Below are positions 43,838-52,177 of a DNA stretch of 64,000 nt, piece by piece. The position numbers and the translations under genes were made by a program. How positions within the stretch are numbered: the stretch's first letter is position 1; every line of letters starts with the position of its first letter. The notes below the pieces were generated by a model. The model searched no databases. It saw nothing but the letters and a program-made list of their open reading frames with translations, and was not told the DNA's origin. Source of the stretch: Shimia sp. CNT1-13L.2 (GTDB taxonomy: Bacteria > Pseudomonadota > Alphaproteobacteria > Rhodobacterales > Rhodobacteraceae). The stretch lies in assembly GCF_024331145.1 (NCBI RefSeq), contig NZ_JANDJO010000006.1:62001-126000 (forward strand), in the 5' to 3' direction.

Positions 43838-45321
43838 CACAGAAGACTTTCCAGCTTTGCAATACTCACTTCACTCAATAGAGACGCCGTACCGCCATTC
43901 ACTCCATTTGGAGAACGGGTAGCACGTAACTCGACCCCGGCTTGTAGAGCAGCATCTCGCAATGCATCCGCCTCAGCCCAAGCCTTTTCACGACGGTGCT
44001 TGAGCCATCTATGGACGATGGCGAGGGCAGAATCTCGTACATCATCTGAAATAGTCCCCCAACCGAAGACCGCGACGGTGGGAAGATAGTCGATTCCTTC
44101 TTCTAAAAAACGCCCATCTTCGGTTTCGAAAGCAAAAGGTTTTGCCCAGTTTGAAGAAGCAATCGATAGCAAATCAAATCCTAGCAACTTCGCAGATGCT
44201 GAGAGCAACTCTCGCTCATCAGATTCGAAGAGCTCATGCATACGATCTATTGCTCCCCAAGTATTCAAGTCATCGCTAAGGGCATCAACCACTTCTTCGT
44301 CCGGGCCAACACGTTCACTTTCGACGGCGACACCTGCCCACTTTCTCAGGACTTCTTTTGCCTCCGCCGCCTTCTTGGCGGTCCAGTCCATCGGCTTGCC
44401 GTAATGCGTCGACAGGAAGACAAAGCGGATCACCTCGCCCGGAATGCCCTGTTCCAGAAGGTCATGCACGGTAAAGAAGTTGCCAAGGCTTTTGGACATC
44501 TTCTTGCCCTCGACCTGAAGCATCTCGTTGTGCAGCCAGTAGTTGGCAAATCCGCCCCCGTCCTCGGCGTGACCCGAGGCACAGCAGCTTTGCGCGATCT
44601 CGTTTTCGTGGTGCGGGAATTGCAGGTCGTTGCCGCCACCGTGAATGTCAAAGGACTCGCCCAGCAGGTCCTTGGACATGGCCGAGCATTCGATATGCCA
44701 GCCCGGACGCCCGCGCCCCCAGGGGCTGTCCCACCCCGGCAGATCGTCGGTAGAGGGCTTCCACAGGACGAAATCCATCGGGTCTTCTTTATAGGGCGCC
44801 ACCTCGACCCGTGCACCGGCGATCATGTCATCGACCGAGCGCCCGGACAGTGCACCGTAATGCTTATAGGCGCGCACGCGAAACAGGGCGTGGCCATCCT
44901 TGGCATAGGCGAACCCATCCGCGATCAACCCTTCGATCATTTCGATCATCTGCGGGATGTACTGCGTCGCGCGGGGCATCTCGTTGGGCTCCATCGCACC
45001 CAGTGCGCCCATGTCATCAAGATACCACTGCGTGGTTTCTGCCGTGATCTCGCCGATCTCGCGGCCGGACTCGGCGGCGCGGGCGTTGATCTTGTCGTCC
45101 ACGTCGGTGAAGTTGCGCACATAGGTCACGTGATCCGGCCCATAGACGTGGCGCAGCAGGCGATAGAGCACGTCAAACACCACCACCGGACGCGCATTAC
45201 CGATATGGGCGCGGTCATAAACCGTGGGGCCACAGACATACATCCGCACATTGTCGGGATCGATCGGCGAAAAGACCTCTTTTTTGCGGGTCTTGGAGTT
45301 GTGGAGCTTGATCGTTGTCAT
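43837..45321 (-). CDS. cysS: Cysteinyl-tRNA synthetase
   Basis: 494 residues. Class I synthetase with the zinc Cys in [15 protein letters not shown] (HIGH variant HIGN), ECSAMS and [19 protein letters not shown] for zinc and cysteine binding, and the KMSKS loop ([11 protein letters not shown]). The C-terminal DALR/anticodon-binding part, from about residue 340, is encoded by DNA of much lower GC: I count 207 of 420 bases (49%) at 43861-44280, against about 66% in 240 sampled bases of the 5' part. The protein still ends in a roseobacter-like KLESLL, so it is probably functional. It charges tRNA-Cys in the cytosol. Confidence 0.94.
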   Translation of the reverse strand: MTTIKLHNSKTRKKEVFSPIDPDNVRMYVCGPTVYDRAHIGNARPVVVFDVLYRLLRHVYGPDHVTYVRNFTDVDDKINARAAESGREIGEITAETTQWYLDDMGALGAMEPNEMPRATQYIPQMIEMIEGLIADGFAYAKDGHALFRVRAYKHYGALSGRSVDDMIAGARVEVAPYKEDPMDFVLWKPSTDDLPGWDSPWGRGRPGWHIECSAMSKDLLGESFDIHGGGNDLQFPHHENEIAQSCCASGHAEDGGGFANYWLHNEMLQVEGKKMSKSLGNFFTVHDLLEQGIPGEVIRFVFLSTHYGKPMDWTAKKAAEAKEVLRKWAGVAVESERVGPDEEVVDALSDDLNTWGAIDRMHELFESDERELLSASAKLLGFDLLSIASSNWAKPFAFETEDGRFLEEGIDYLPTVAVFGWGTISDDVRDSALAIVHRWLKHRREKAWAEADALRDAALQAGVELRATRSPNGVNGGTASLLSEVSIAKLESLL

Positions 45322-45518
45322 GTCTCATCCTCGGGCGGCCAAAAGGCACGGTTACGCTCGGGGCGGGCTTAACAACTTCAGCTGATGTTTGGAATAGAAG
45401 AACGGCCCGCCAGATTGTCTCAGCAGGGAATGCAGCAAATAATGATGATGCGTGCAGTGTTCATGGCGGCGACCATAGCCAGCGGTTTGCGGGCGGTCAA
45501 GCGCCTGCTTGAAGCGCG

Positions 45519-45546
45519 AAACAGCGCGGATTGCGCCGCGCTGTTT
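45519..45546. terminator. Hairpin after EamA gene, possible terminator
   Basis: AAACAGCGCGG (45519-45529) / CCGCGCTGTTT (45536-45546), an 11-bp perfect stem just past the end of the minus-strand EamA gene. There is no long T tract on that strand. It is the only structured feature seen in the 233-base gap between cysS and the EamA gene. Confidence 0.5.
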
Positions 45547-45554
45547 TGCTTTGA

Positions 45555-46559
45555 TCAGGCCGTGTTGCGTGAACAGGTCTGGCAATAGATCCTTTGCCCG
45601 TCTTCGCGCGCGGTCTCGCGCACGACGAGACGCGCACGTGTCCTGCGCCCAAGGAAAATCGCCGGAAACGCGGGGCGACGGCCGGTTTGGGCAAGGATGG
45701 TCAGGGCGATCCCGCCGCCGATGATACCAGCACCGCACCAGACCAGCGCCGCATAGCGTTCGCCAAGAAACACAACCGCCGAGACCAGACCAACCGCCGC
45801 GGCGACATAGCCAATCTGGCTGAGCAGGACCGGCCCGCCCACCTTCTGAAGGCGGAAGTAGGCCGGAAAGGTCAGACCCGCGGCAATCGCCTGTATGATC
45901 GCAAGGCCCGGCACCTCGACCAGCCTGCCCAACGGCAAGTCGCCCGCCATCGCAAGCTGGACGGCCACAAGGCCAAGGATCGCCGCAAGATGGCTCCAGA
46001 ACGCGAGCGCCAGAGGATGCACGCCCTCGGGCCAGTCAAGGGTCCGGTAGACGTTACCAACGGCCAGAACCACAGGGATCAGCAGCGCGACCAGCGACCA
46101 TGTCATGGCCCCGTCGCCAAGGCCGCCCCTGCCCCATGCCACCAGCAAGGCGCCAACCATGCCAAGCGTGATACCCGCAACGCCCAATCGTCCCGGCCCC
46201 CGCAGCCCCGCGAGAACCGACAGCGCAAGGGTAGTCACCGGCGACAGGGCAAACATCATCCCCACCTGCCCTGCGCCAACCAATGGCACCAGCGCAAAGA
46301 TCATCACGTTGATCAGGGCAAAGCTCACCGACCCCGAAATCACCACGTAGCGCAACGCCTGTCCACGCGGGACTGACAGAACGCCCTTGGCCAGACCAAG
46401 CGGCAACAAAACAAGGCTCGCCCCTCCCGACACCACCATCGCCCAGATCAGCGGCGGCACCCCGGCGGCGGCGGCCATCTTGCCCAAGGGAAACGTCGCC
46501 CCAAGCAGCATGCCCGTCCACAACAACAGTCCAACAGGGTGATCCTTCAGATTACGCAT
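45555..46559 (-). CDS. EamA/DMT family exporter in SoxR-controlled unit
   Basis: 334 residues from the ATG at 46559, which lies inside the last codons of the VOC gene (8-base overlap). About ten membrane helices in two EamA halves. The tail after helix 10 is basic and contains Cys (QRIYCQTCSRNTA). Its coupling to a VOC protein behind a SoxR-type promoter suggests export of a redox-active or electrophilic compound, or its product. The substrate is unknown. Confidence 0.88.
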   Translation of the reverse strand: MRNLKDHPVGLLLWTGMLLGATFPLGKMAAAAGVPPLIWAMVVSGGASLVLLPLGLAKGVLSVPRGQALRYVVISGSVSFALINVMIFALVPLVGAGQVGMMFALSPVTTLALSVLAGLRGPGRLGVAGITLGMVGALLVAWGRGGLGDGAMTWSLVALLIPVVLAVGNVYRTLDWPEGVHPLALAFWSHLAAILGLVAVQLAMAGDLPLGRLVEVPGLAIIQAIAAGLTFPAYFRLQKVGGPVLLSQIGYVAAAVGLVSAVVFLGERYAALVWCGAGIIGGGIALTILAQTGRRPAFPAIFLGRRTRARLVVRETAREDGQRIYCQTCSRNTA

Positions 46560-46926
46560 AGCTGACCACCTCGAACTCGATGTCATCCGGACCGTCGAAA
46601 TAGAACCGGATACCGGGTTCATAGTCGCCATGGCTGTGTGGCGTGTATCCTGCGGCTTTGACCTTGGCCTCAACAGCATCAAGATCCGCCACCACCACAC
46701 CGATGTGGTTCATGCCACCAATGCGCACATAGGTATTGCCGGTCGGCTCAAGCCTCTTGTTGGGGGCGTAAAGCGCCAGATAGCTCTCGTCGTCGCCGAC
46801 GTGCACGGTAAACCCGTTGTCCTTGGCTTCTCCTTCCCACCGCACATGCCATCCGAACAGCTCGCACAGGATCGCGGCGCTGGCCTTGGGGTTGGGAACG
46901 GTGATGTTGACGTGCTCAAGTTTCAT
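46552..46926 (-). CDS. VOC family protein (glyoxalase/bleomycin-resistance fold)
   Basis: 124 residues of paired beta-alpha-beta-beta-beta modules: MKLEHVNITVPNPKASAAIL opens module one and GGMNHIGVVVADLDAVEAKV opens module two. Metal-ligand candidates are H5 in the first strand, H62 (MNHIGVV) and E112 (DIEFEV). VOC proteins include glyoxalase I, dioxygenases and drug-binding resistance proteins. It is the first gene of the SoxR-promoter unit, directly before an EamA exporter, so detoxification by binding or conversion is the likely role. Confidence 0.88.
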   Translation of the reverse strand: MKLEHVNITVPNPKASAAILCELFGWHVRWEGEAKDNGFTVHVGDDESYLALYAPNKRLEPTGNTYVRIGGMNHIGVVVADLDAVEAKVKAAGYTPHSHGDYEPGIRFYFDGPDDIEFEVVSYA

Positions 46927-46965
46927 GATGTGCCCTTTCCTTGGGGGTTGAATTGACTTGAAACC

Positions 46966-46996
46966 ATCCTAATTCTTCAAGTTAACTTGAGGTCAA
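46966..46996 (-). promoter_or_regulatory. SoxR box within a 19-bp-spacer promoter
   Basis: CTTCAAGTTAACTTGAGG (46975-46992) matches the enterobacterial SoxR box CCTCAAGTTAACTTGAGG at 17 of 18 positions. On the minus strand it lies in TTGACC-N19-TAGGAT, the over-long spacer that MerR-family activators need. It fires toward the VOC-EamA unit, and soxR starts 18 bases away on the other side. Confidence 0.85.
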
Positions 46997-47009
46997 ACGG
47001 AATTATTCA

Positions 47010-47480
47010 ATGAAAACCAAACCACTTGCACGCGCAGGTTTGACAATCGGGGATATTGCCGAACGGACGGGCCTTGCCCCCTCTGCCATCCGATTCTACG
47101 AGGAACGCGGCCTTGTCTTCCCGTTCCGCAACGCCGGCGGACAACGCCGCTATGATCGCGCGGACATCCGGCGCCTGTCTTTCGTGATGATCTCGCAGGG
47201 CCTTGGCTTTTCCATCGAAGAGATACGGGCCGCACTTGCCACCCTTCCCGAGGGGCGCACCCCGACCAAACGCGACTGGGAGCGCATCTCGGCGCGGTTC
47301 CGGCGCGATCTTGACCAGCGCATCGCCCAGATGAACGCCCTGCGTGACAAGCTGGACGGCTGTATCGGCTGCGGCTGTCTCTCGCTTCAGAACTGCAAGC
47401 TCTACAACCCCGAAGACCGCGCCAACCGCAAGGGCAAGGGGCCGCGATATCTCTTGGGTGACTCGCCCGATACGCCGTGA
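47010..47480 (+). CDS. soxR: Redox-sensitive transcriptional activator SoxR
   Basis: 156 residues of the MerR family. HTH LTIGDIAERTGLAPSAIRFY (11-30) and wing, a dimerisation helix, then the diagnostic [2Fe-2S] cluster motif with C118, C121, C123 and C129 (CIGCGCLSLQNCKL). SoxR senses redox-cycling agents through oxidation of the cluster and twists over-spaced promoters. Outside enterobacteria there is usually no SoxS and SoxR directly controls a few exporters and modifying enzymes, as the divergent VOC-EamA unit suggests here. The operator lies in the 83-base spacer. Confidence 0.95.
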   Translation: MKTKPLARAGLTIGDIAERTGLAPSAIRFYEERGLVFPFRNAGGQRRYDRADIRRLSFVMISQGLGFSIEEIRAALATLPEGRTPTKRDWERISARFRRDLDQRIAQMNALRDKLDGCIGCGCLSLQNCKLYNPEDRANRKGKGPRYLLGDSPDTP

Positions 47481-47670
47481 TTTGACCGGAGGACACGCTC
47501 CTGCAATCTCTCGGACCTTGATGGCATTCGGTGTCCCGATGCGAACAGGAACGGGGTTCCCCCACATTCACCCGAATGGCATTCGGAAATTCCGACAAAC
47601 CCGGAATAGGGTTTGACTTGCCCTGCCCGATTTGGCCCGATGGCCACCGATTAACGCGCAGGAGGACCAC

Positions 47671-48861
47671 ATGCAGCTTTCACAACGGATCACCCATCTC
47701 ACCGGTGGCGGCTCGGACGGCTGGGACGTGTTCTACAAGGCGCGCCGCATGGTGGCCGAGGGCGTTCCGGTGGTGGAGCTGACCATTGGTGAACACGATA
47801 TCCGCACCGATCCGGTGATCCTCGAAGCCATGGACCGCGCCGCCCTCAGCGGCCACACGGGCTATGCCATGGTGCCGGGCATCAAATCCCTGCGCGAGAA
47901 CGTGGCCGCCCGCATCGAGGCCCGCACCGGCGTGCCGACAACCTTCGAGAACATCCTGATCACCCCCGGCGGCCAGTCTGCTCTGTTTGCCGCGCATATG
48001 GCGGCCTGCGATCAGGGCGACACGGCGCTTTACCTTGATCCCTACTATGCCACCTACCCCGGCGTGCTGCGCGGTGTCGGTGCCATTCCCCGCGCCATCC
48101 AGACCCGCGCCGAGGATGCCTTCCAGCCCCGTGCCGAGGACATCGCAGAGAATGCCCAAGGCGCGAAATCGCTGCTGATCAACACGCCCAACAACCCGAC
48201 GGGCACGGTCTATAGCCGTGAAACCCTCGAAGGCGTGGCCCGTGTCTGCGAGGAACACGACCTCTGGCTGATTTCCGACGAAGTCTATGACACCCAGATC
48301 TGGGAGGGTGAACACATCAGCCCCCGCGCTCTGCCCGGCATGGCCGAGCGCACGCTGGTGGTTGGGTCGATGTCGAAATCCCACGCCATGACCGGCAGCC
48401 GCGTTGGCTGGATCTGCGGCCCCAAGGACGCGATCGAGCACCTGATCAACCTCGCCACGCACACCACTTACGGCGTGGCAGGCTTCATCCAGGACGCCGC
48501 CGATTTCGCCCTCAACCAGGGCAGCGCACTGGAGGAAAAGATCGCGGAACCCTTCCGGCGCCGCCGCCTTCTGGCAATGGATATCCTTGATGCGCAGAAC
48601 GTCGTCAAACCAATTCCAGCCCAGGGCGCGATGTATATCATGTTGGATATGCGCGCGACCGGCCTCTCGGGTGAAGATTTTGCCAACCAGCTTCTAGACA
48701 CCCACAAGATTGCCGTCATGCCGGGCGAAAGCTTTGGTCAGGCGGCGGCGGGTCACATCCGCGTTGCCATGACCATCGACGACGATCGTTTTGCCCAAGC
48801 CCTGCGTACGCTCTGTGAATTTGCCGCTGATCTTGCCAATAATCGAGCATCCGCAGCCTGA
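47671..48861 (+). CDS. PLP-dependent aminotransferase, AruH-like (class I/II)
   Basis: 396 residues from the ATG at 47671 after AGGAGG. Fold-type I motifs: INTPNNPTGTVYS, the cofactor Asp/Tyr in LWLISDEVYD, and the Schiff-base Lys in GSMSKSHAMTGSRVGW. Several blocks (EEHDLWLISDEVY, GEHISPRALPGMAERT, GFIQDAAD) recall arginine:pyruvate transaminase AruH, from memory. A role in arginine transamination would fit the arginase route in this window but is not shown. The 190-base upstream region has no gene. A start at 47632 is rejected because it has no ribosome-binding site. Confidence 0.87.
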   Translation: MQLSQRITHLTGGGSDGWDVFYKARRMVAEGVPVVELTIGEHDIRTDPVILEAMDRAALSGHTGYAMVPGIKSLRENVAARIEARTGVPTTFENILITPGGQSALFAAHMAACDQGDTALYLDPYYATYPGVLRGVGAIPRAIQTRAEDAFQPRAEDIAENAQGAKSLLINTPNNPTGTVYSRETLEGVARVCEEHDLWLISDEVYDTQIWEGEHISPRALPGMAERTLVVGSMSKSHAMTGSRVGWICGPKDAIEHLINLATHTTYGVAGFIQDAADFALNQGSALEEKIAEPFRRRRLLAMDILDAQNVVKPIPAQGAMYIMLDMRATGLSGEDFANQLLDTHKIAVMPGESFGQAAAGHIRVAMTIDDDRFAQALRTLCEFAADLANNRASAA

Positions 48862-48939
48862 AAACGACATCTGGTCGCTTTCCGCCCAGACTTGCGCGAA
48901 TCTTCCAAAGACATACTGTGGTATACAGGAGGACGCGCA

Positions 48940-49035
48940 TTGCAGGGCATTCGCAGCAAGATACAGCTGGTCATCGTGACCATCGGGGCCGAACGCGGCC
49001 GCGCTGCCCGTGGCCGTCCATGTTTTAACGCCTGA
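48940..49035 (+). CDS. Candidate leader mini-ORF upstream of mttB homologue (31 residues)
   Basis: A TTG codon seven bases after a perfect AGGAGG opens a 31-residue frame (starting QGIRSKIQLVIVTIGAERG after the initiator) that stops inside the inverted repeat at 49021-49066. A GTATAC palindrome sits just upstream. No homologue is recognised. The strong Shine-Dalgarno is the only positive evidence; it could be a leader peptide or chance. Confidence 0.3.
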   Translation: MQGIRSKIQLVIVTIGAERGRAARGRPCFNA

Positions 49036-49066
49036 CCCTTCACTCAAGAAAATCAGCGTTAAAACA
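49021..49066 (+). promoter_or_regulatory. Long-arm inverted repeat in the mttB leader
   Basis: TGTTTTAACGC (49021-49031) and GCGTTAAAACA (49056-49066) are perfect 11-base arms around a 24-base loop, ending 14 bases before the ATG of the mttB homologue and running into its weak AGGA site. It could be an operator, or an RNA stem that masks the ribosome-binding site. Confidence 0.55.
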
Positions 49067-49080
49067 GGATACTAGACTAC

Positions 49081-50616
49081 ATGGCTGAAATCTCCACCCG
49101 CCGTTCCGGCGGCCGCGCCGCGCGTCGCGCAGCCCGCGCAGCACCCGCCTCGGAAGAAGCACGCTCCATCCGCCCCGGTATGTCCGGCGGCTTTTACAAA
49201 CCCCTGTCCGACAGTCAGGTGAACCAGATTCACGAGGCAGCCCTTACTGCACTCGAAGAAATCGGTCTTGCCGATGCGCCTCAGTCCGGCATCGACTACA
49301 TGGTCAAGGCCGGCGCGATCCATGGCGAAGACGGACGTGTCCGTTTCCCCCGCGCCGTGGTGGAAGACGCGCTTGGCAAGGCCTGCCGCGACATCACTCT
49401 ATATGGCCGCGATCCCAAGTATGACCTGCACCTGAACGGCGACCGGGTTCACTTTGGAACGGCCGGTGCCGCCGTGAGCATGGTCGATGTGCTCGGCAAG
49501 GAATACCGCGACTCGACGGTGCAGGACCTGCATGACGCCGCTCGCATCGTGGATCGCCTCGACAACGTGCACTTCCTGCAACGGCCCATGGTCTGCCGTG
49601 ACATCGCGGACAACCGCGAGATGGACTATAACACCATCTACGCCTCCTGCTCGGGCACCACGAAACACATCGGCACCTCGTTCACCGAACCGGACTTCGT
49701 GGCCGACGCGCTCGAGATGCTGCACATGATCGCTGGTGGCGAAGACAAGTGGCGCGCGCGTCCCTTCGTGTCCAACTCGAACTGCTTCGTTGTGCCGCCA
49801 ATGAAGTTCGCCACCGAAGCCTGCGAAGTGATGGAACGCTGCATCGAGGGCGGCATGCCCGTGCTGTTGCTATCGGCTGGCATGGCCGGGGCAACCGCGC
49901 CCTCAACCGTGGCCGGTGCCATCGTTCAGGCGGTCGCGGAATGCCTTGCCGGTCTGGTCTATGTGAATGCCGTGCGCCCCGGCCATCCGGCCATCTTCGG
50001 CACCTGGCCCTTTGGCCTTGATCTGAGGACCGGTGCGATGACCGGCGGGTCGGGCGAACAGGCCCTGCTGACCGCAGGCTGCGCCCAGATGCACAGCTTT
50101 TATGGCCTGCCCGGCGGTGCCGCCGCCGGCATGACCGATGCCAAACTGCCCGACATGCAGGCCGGATGGGAGCAGATGTGCTCGAACGTTCTGGCCGGTG
50201 TCGCGGGTCTCAACATGGTCTATGAATCCGTGGGCATGCACGCCTCGCTTCTCGGGTTCTGCCATGAATCGCTGATCCTCGGTGATGACATGCTGGGCCA
50301 TGCCCAACGGGTGCTGCGCGGGATCGAGGTGGACGACACCACCCTCGCCCTCGACCAGATGCGCGAAGTCTGCCTTGGCGGGCCGGGTCACTATCTTGGC
50401 ACCAGCGAAACGCTGGCGCGGATGGAATCCGATTACGTCTATCCAGCACTTGGCGACCGCACCTCGCCCAAGGAGTGGGTCGAAGTGGGCAAACCCAACC
50501 TCGTCCAGAAAGCCATTGAGCGGAAAGAGGAAATCCTGTCGGAACCCTCGGCCGCCCGCCTTGATCCGGCGCTGGATATGGCCCTGCGCGAACGGTTCAA
50601 TATCCACCTGGGATAA
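49081..50616 (+). CDS. Trimethylamine methyltransferase family protein (MttB superfamily, non-pyrrolysine)
   Basis: 511 residues. The fold and blocks are those of MttB: VRFPRAVVEDALGKACRDI, GTAGAAVSMVDVLGKEYRDS, MVCRDIADNREMDYN and the C-terminal LGGPGHYLGTSETLARM. No amber codon interrupts the frame, so it is a non-pyrrolysine homologue, comparable to MtgB-type glycine betaine methyltransferases that move a methyl group from a quaternary amine to a corrinoid protein. No corrinoid protein or MtxA-type methyltransferase gene is adjacent, so the partner is elsewhere. The N-terminal about 30 residues are Arg/Ala-rich. The gene has an unusual leader and its own terminator. Confidence 0.9.
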   Translation: MAEISTRRSGGRAARRAARAAPASEEARSIRPGMSGGFYKPLSDSQVNQIHEAALTALEEIGLADAPQSGIDYMVKAGAIHGEDGRVRFPRAVVEDALGKACRDITLYGRDPKYDLHLNGDRVHFGTAGAAVSMVDVLGKEYRDSTVQDLHDAARIVDRLDNVHFLQRPMVCRDIADNREMDYNTIYASCSGTTKHIGTSFTEPDFVADALEMLHMIAGGEDKWRARPFVSNSNCFVVPPMKFATEACEVMERCIEGGMPVLLLSAGMAGATAPSTVAGAIVQAVAECLAGLVYVNAVRPGHPAIFGTWPFGLDLRTGAMTGGSGEQALLTAGCAQMHSFYGLPGGAAAGMTDAKLPDMQAGWEQMCSNVLAGVAGLNMVYESVGMHASLLGFCHESLILGDDMLGHAQRVLRGIEVDDTTLALDQMREVCLGGPGHYLGTSETLARMESDYVYPALGDRTSPKEWVEVGKPNLVQKAIERKEEILSEPSAARLDPALDMALRERFNIHLG

Positions 50617-50632
50617 CCACTTCAGGAAACGC

Positions 50633-50666
50633 AAAGCCCCGGCTCATTGGCCGGGGCTTTCGTTTT
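50633..50666. terminator. Rho-independent terminator between mttB homologue and RTX gene
   Basis: AAAGCCCCGGC (50633-50643) / GCCGGGGCTTT (50650-50660) with a 6-base loop, followed by CGTTTT. The A/T flanks may let it work both ways. Confidence 0.9.
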
Positions 50667-50681
50667 CAAACGGGGCGGACC

Positions 50682-51923
50682 TTAGAAGATAAAGTCACTC
50701 GCACTCAGATCCTCTACGCCATAGAGAACAATGGTTTGGTTCACGGCAGAGATCGTGATCGTGGTGTTACCTCCGCTGGTCACCATGTTCACACCATCAA
50801 TAAGGTCGCTAAACGCGTTGATGCTGCTCACTCCTTTGAAGTTGAGCTTATCGCCCTCGGCAGAGTCGAAGTCGGAAATACCCCTGCCACCCGACACATC
50901 TGTGAAAAAGAACGTATCCGCACCGGCACCGCCGTTTGCCTGATCAAAAACGCCTCCGCCGAACCAGATCTTGTCGTTGCCCTGACCGCCATTAAGGGTG
51001 TCACTCCCGTTGCCGCCATAAAGGCTGTCATTGCCCTTATCGCCTATAAGCTCGTCATCACCGTTGCCACCAAAGAGCTTGTCGAAACCCTTGCCGCCTG
51101 AAATTCGGTCGTTCAGGTTACCGCCAGACAGGTTGTCATTGCCGTCATTGCCCTGGATCGAGTCATTTCCAGCCCCGCCATCAACCTTGTCAGCACCGGC
51201 ACCACCGACAAGGAAATCCTTCCCGCCGCCACCTTTCAGCGTGTCATTGCCAGCTTGCCCTTGCAGGGTGTCATTACCACCACCGCCTTCAAGCAGATCC
51301 TTGAAAACACCACCTTGCAGGACGTCCGCGCCATTTCCGCCCTTCAGCGTATCGGCACCGTTGCCCCCCAGCAGCGTGTCATTTCCCAGACCGCCAAGCA
51401 CAAGGTCGTTGCCATCGCCGCTGAAAATAAAGTCTTTGCCACCAAAGGCCTTGATCGTGTCGTTGCCCGTCAGGTTGAAATCAGCGCCATCACCGATCTG
51501 GGCATTGAACGGCGCAATGTCATTCGCGTTCGACAGTTCGATATTCCACGTCCGGCTCATGAGGTAGTTTTCCATACCCAGAGGCGCGGTGCCGTTCTCG
51601 TCATTGTAAACGATCAGCGAAAACACCGACATGTCGATGTCGAGGTTGGTCATGGTGATCACCTCGCCACCCACGGTCACGGTCACCGTATCCAGCGTGC
51701 CGCCGGTGATATAGTTTTCGCCACCAATCAGGCCGTAAACAAGGTTTGTCCCCGTCACGACCAACGAGGCCGACTGTCCGTTAAAAAGTCCACTGCCGGT
51801 GAACCCGCTCGCCGAGACACTCCCCAGGTTAATCGTCGCGTCAATCGCCGCAAAATCCACCACGTCGGCGATGTTCTCGAACGTGTAACCCGACGTCTTC
51901 GGGAACGTGAAATTAATTGCCAT
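50682..51923 (-). CDS. RTX-type calcium-binding secreted protein
   Basis: 413 residues. After a beta-rich N-terminal region come RTX nonapeptides (consensus GGxGxDxLx) from about residue 150 to 330, such as GGLGNDTLLGGNGADTLKGG. These form Ca2+-binding parallel beta-rolls when exported to seawater calcium levels. The C-terminus (ISDFDSAEGDKLNFKGVSS, ending SASDFIF) has the hydrophobic-acidic signature expected for type I secretion. No protease, lipase or adhesin domain is recognised. No type I exporter is encoded beside it. The 5' region has no obvious operator. Confidence 0.9.
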   Translation of the reverse strand: MAINFTFPKTSGYTFENIADVVDFAAIDATINLGSVSASGFTGSGLFNGQSASLVVTGTNLVYGLIGGENYITGGTLDTVTVTVGGEVITMTNLDIDMSVFSLIVYNDENGTAPLGMENYLMSRTWNIELSNANDIAPFNAQIGDGADFNLTGNDTIKAFGGKDFIFSGDGNDLVLGGLGNDTLLGGNGADTLKGGNGADVLQGGVFKDLLEGGGGNDTLQGQAGNDTLKGGGGKDFLVGGAGADKVDGGAGNDSIQGNDGNDNLSGGNLNDRISGGKGFDKLFGGNGDDELIGDKGNDSLYGGNGSDTLNGGQGNDKIWFGGGVFDQANGGAGADTFFFTDVSGGRGISDFDSAEGDKLNFKGVSSINAFSDLIDGVNMVTSGGNTTITISAVNQTIVLYGVEDLSASDFIF

Positions 51924-52015
51924 GTCCTGTCTCCCTTAACCGCAAATCCGAGACACAGACTGACCGCCAAAGGCCGAGTTGGCAATGTTTTTTAGGTTTC
52001 CGCGCTGGTCGGCAA

Positions 52016-52042
52016 GAAAATTGGGGGGCACGAGGCCCCCCA
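52016..52042 (-). terminator. Rho-independent terminator, probably of nrdJ
   Basis: TGGGGGG (52022-52028) / CCCCCCA (52036-52042), loop CACGAGG. Read on the minus strand it is followed by ATTTT. It lies about 135 bases past the nrdJ stop. Confidence 0.65.
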
Positions 52043-52158
52043 GTTTCGCCGCTCAGGCTCACTCATTAGTACCGCCCGGTTTATTTGCCTGCGGCCTGAG
52101 CGTCGTGGCGGAGCGAGCGCACTCGCTCCGGTGTTTCGTCGGGGGCACGAGGGCCCCC
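52022..52158. repeat. Three hairpins in the nrdJ 3' region, two nearly identical
   Basis: GGGGGC-ACGAGG-type hairpins occur at 52022-52042 and again at 52141-52158. Between them is GGAGCGAG-CGCA-CTCGCTCC at 52110-52129. They fill most of the 254-base gap between the RTX and nrdJ genes, in which I see no gene. Confidence 0.5.
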
Positions 52159-52177
52159 TACCCAGGTCCCCCCGGGA

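Noticed and set aside
45385-45588. 67-codon plus-strand ORF between cysS and the EamA gene
   Set aside because: It has no good ribosome-binding site, contains the hairpin at 45519-45546 and overlaps the EamA gene end; no domain is seen.
49081-50616. Pyrrolysine-containing trimethylamine methyltransferase
   Set aside because: The frame has no internal amber codon and no pyl genes are seen; it belongs to the non-pyrrolysine branch.
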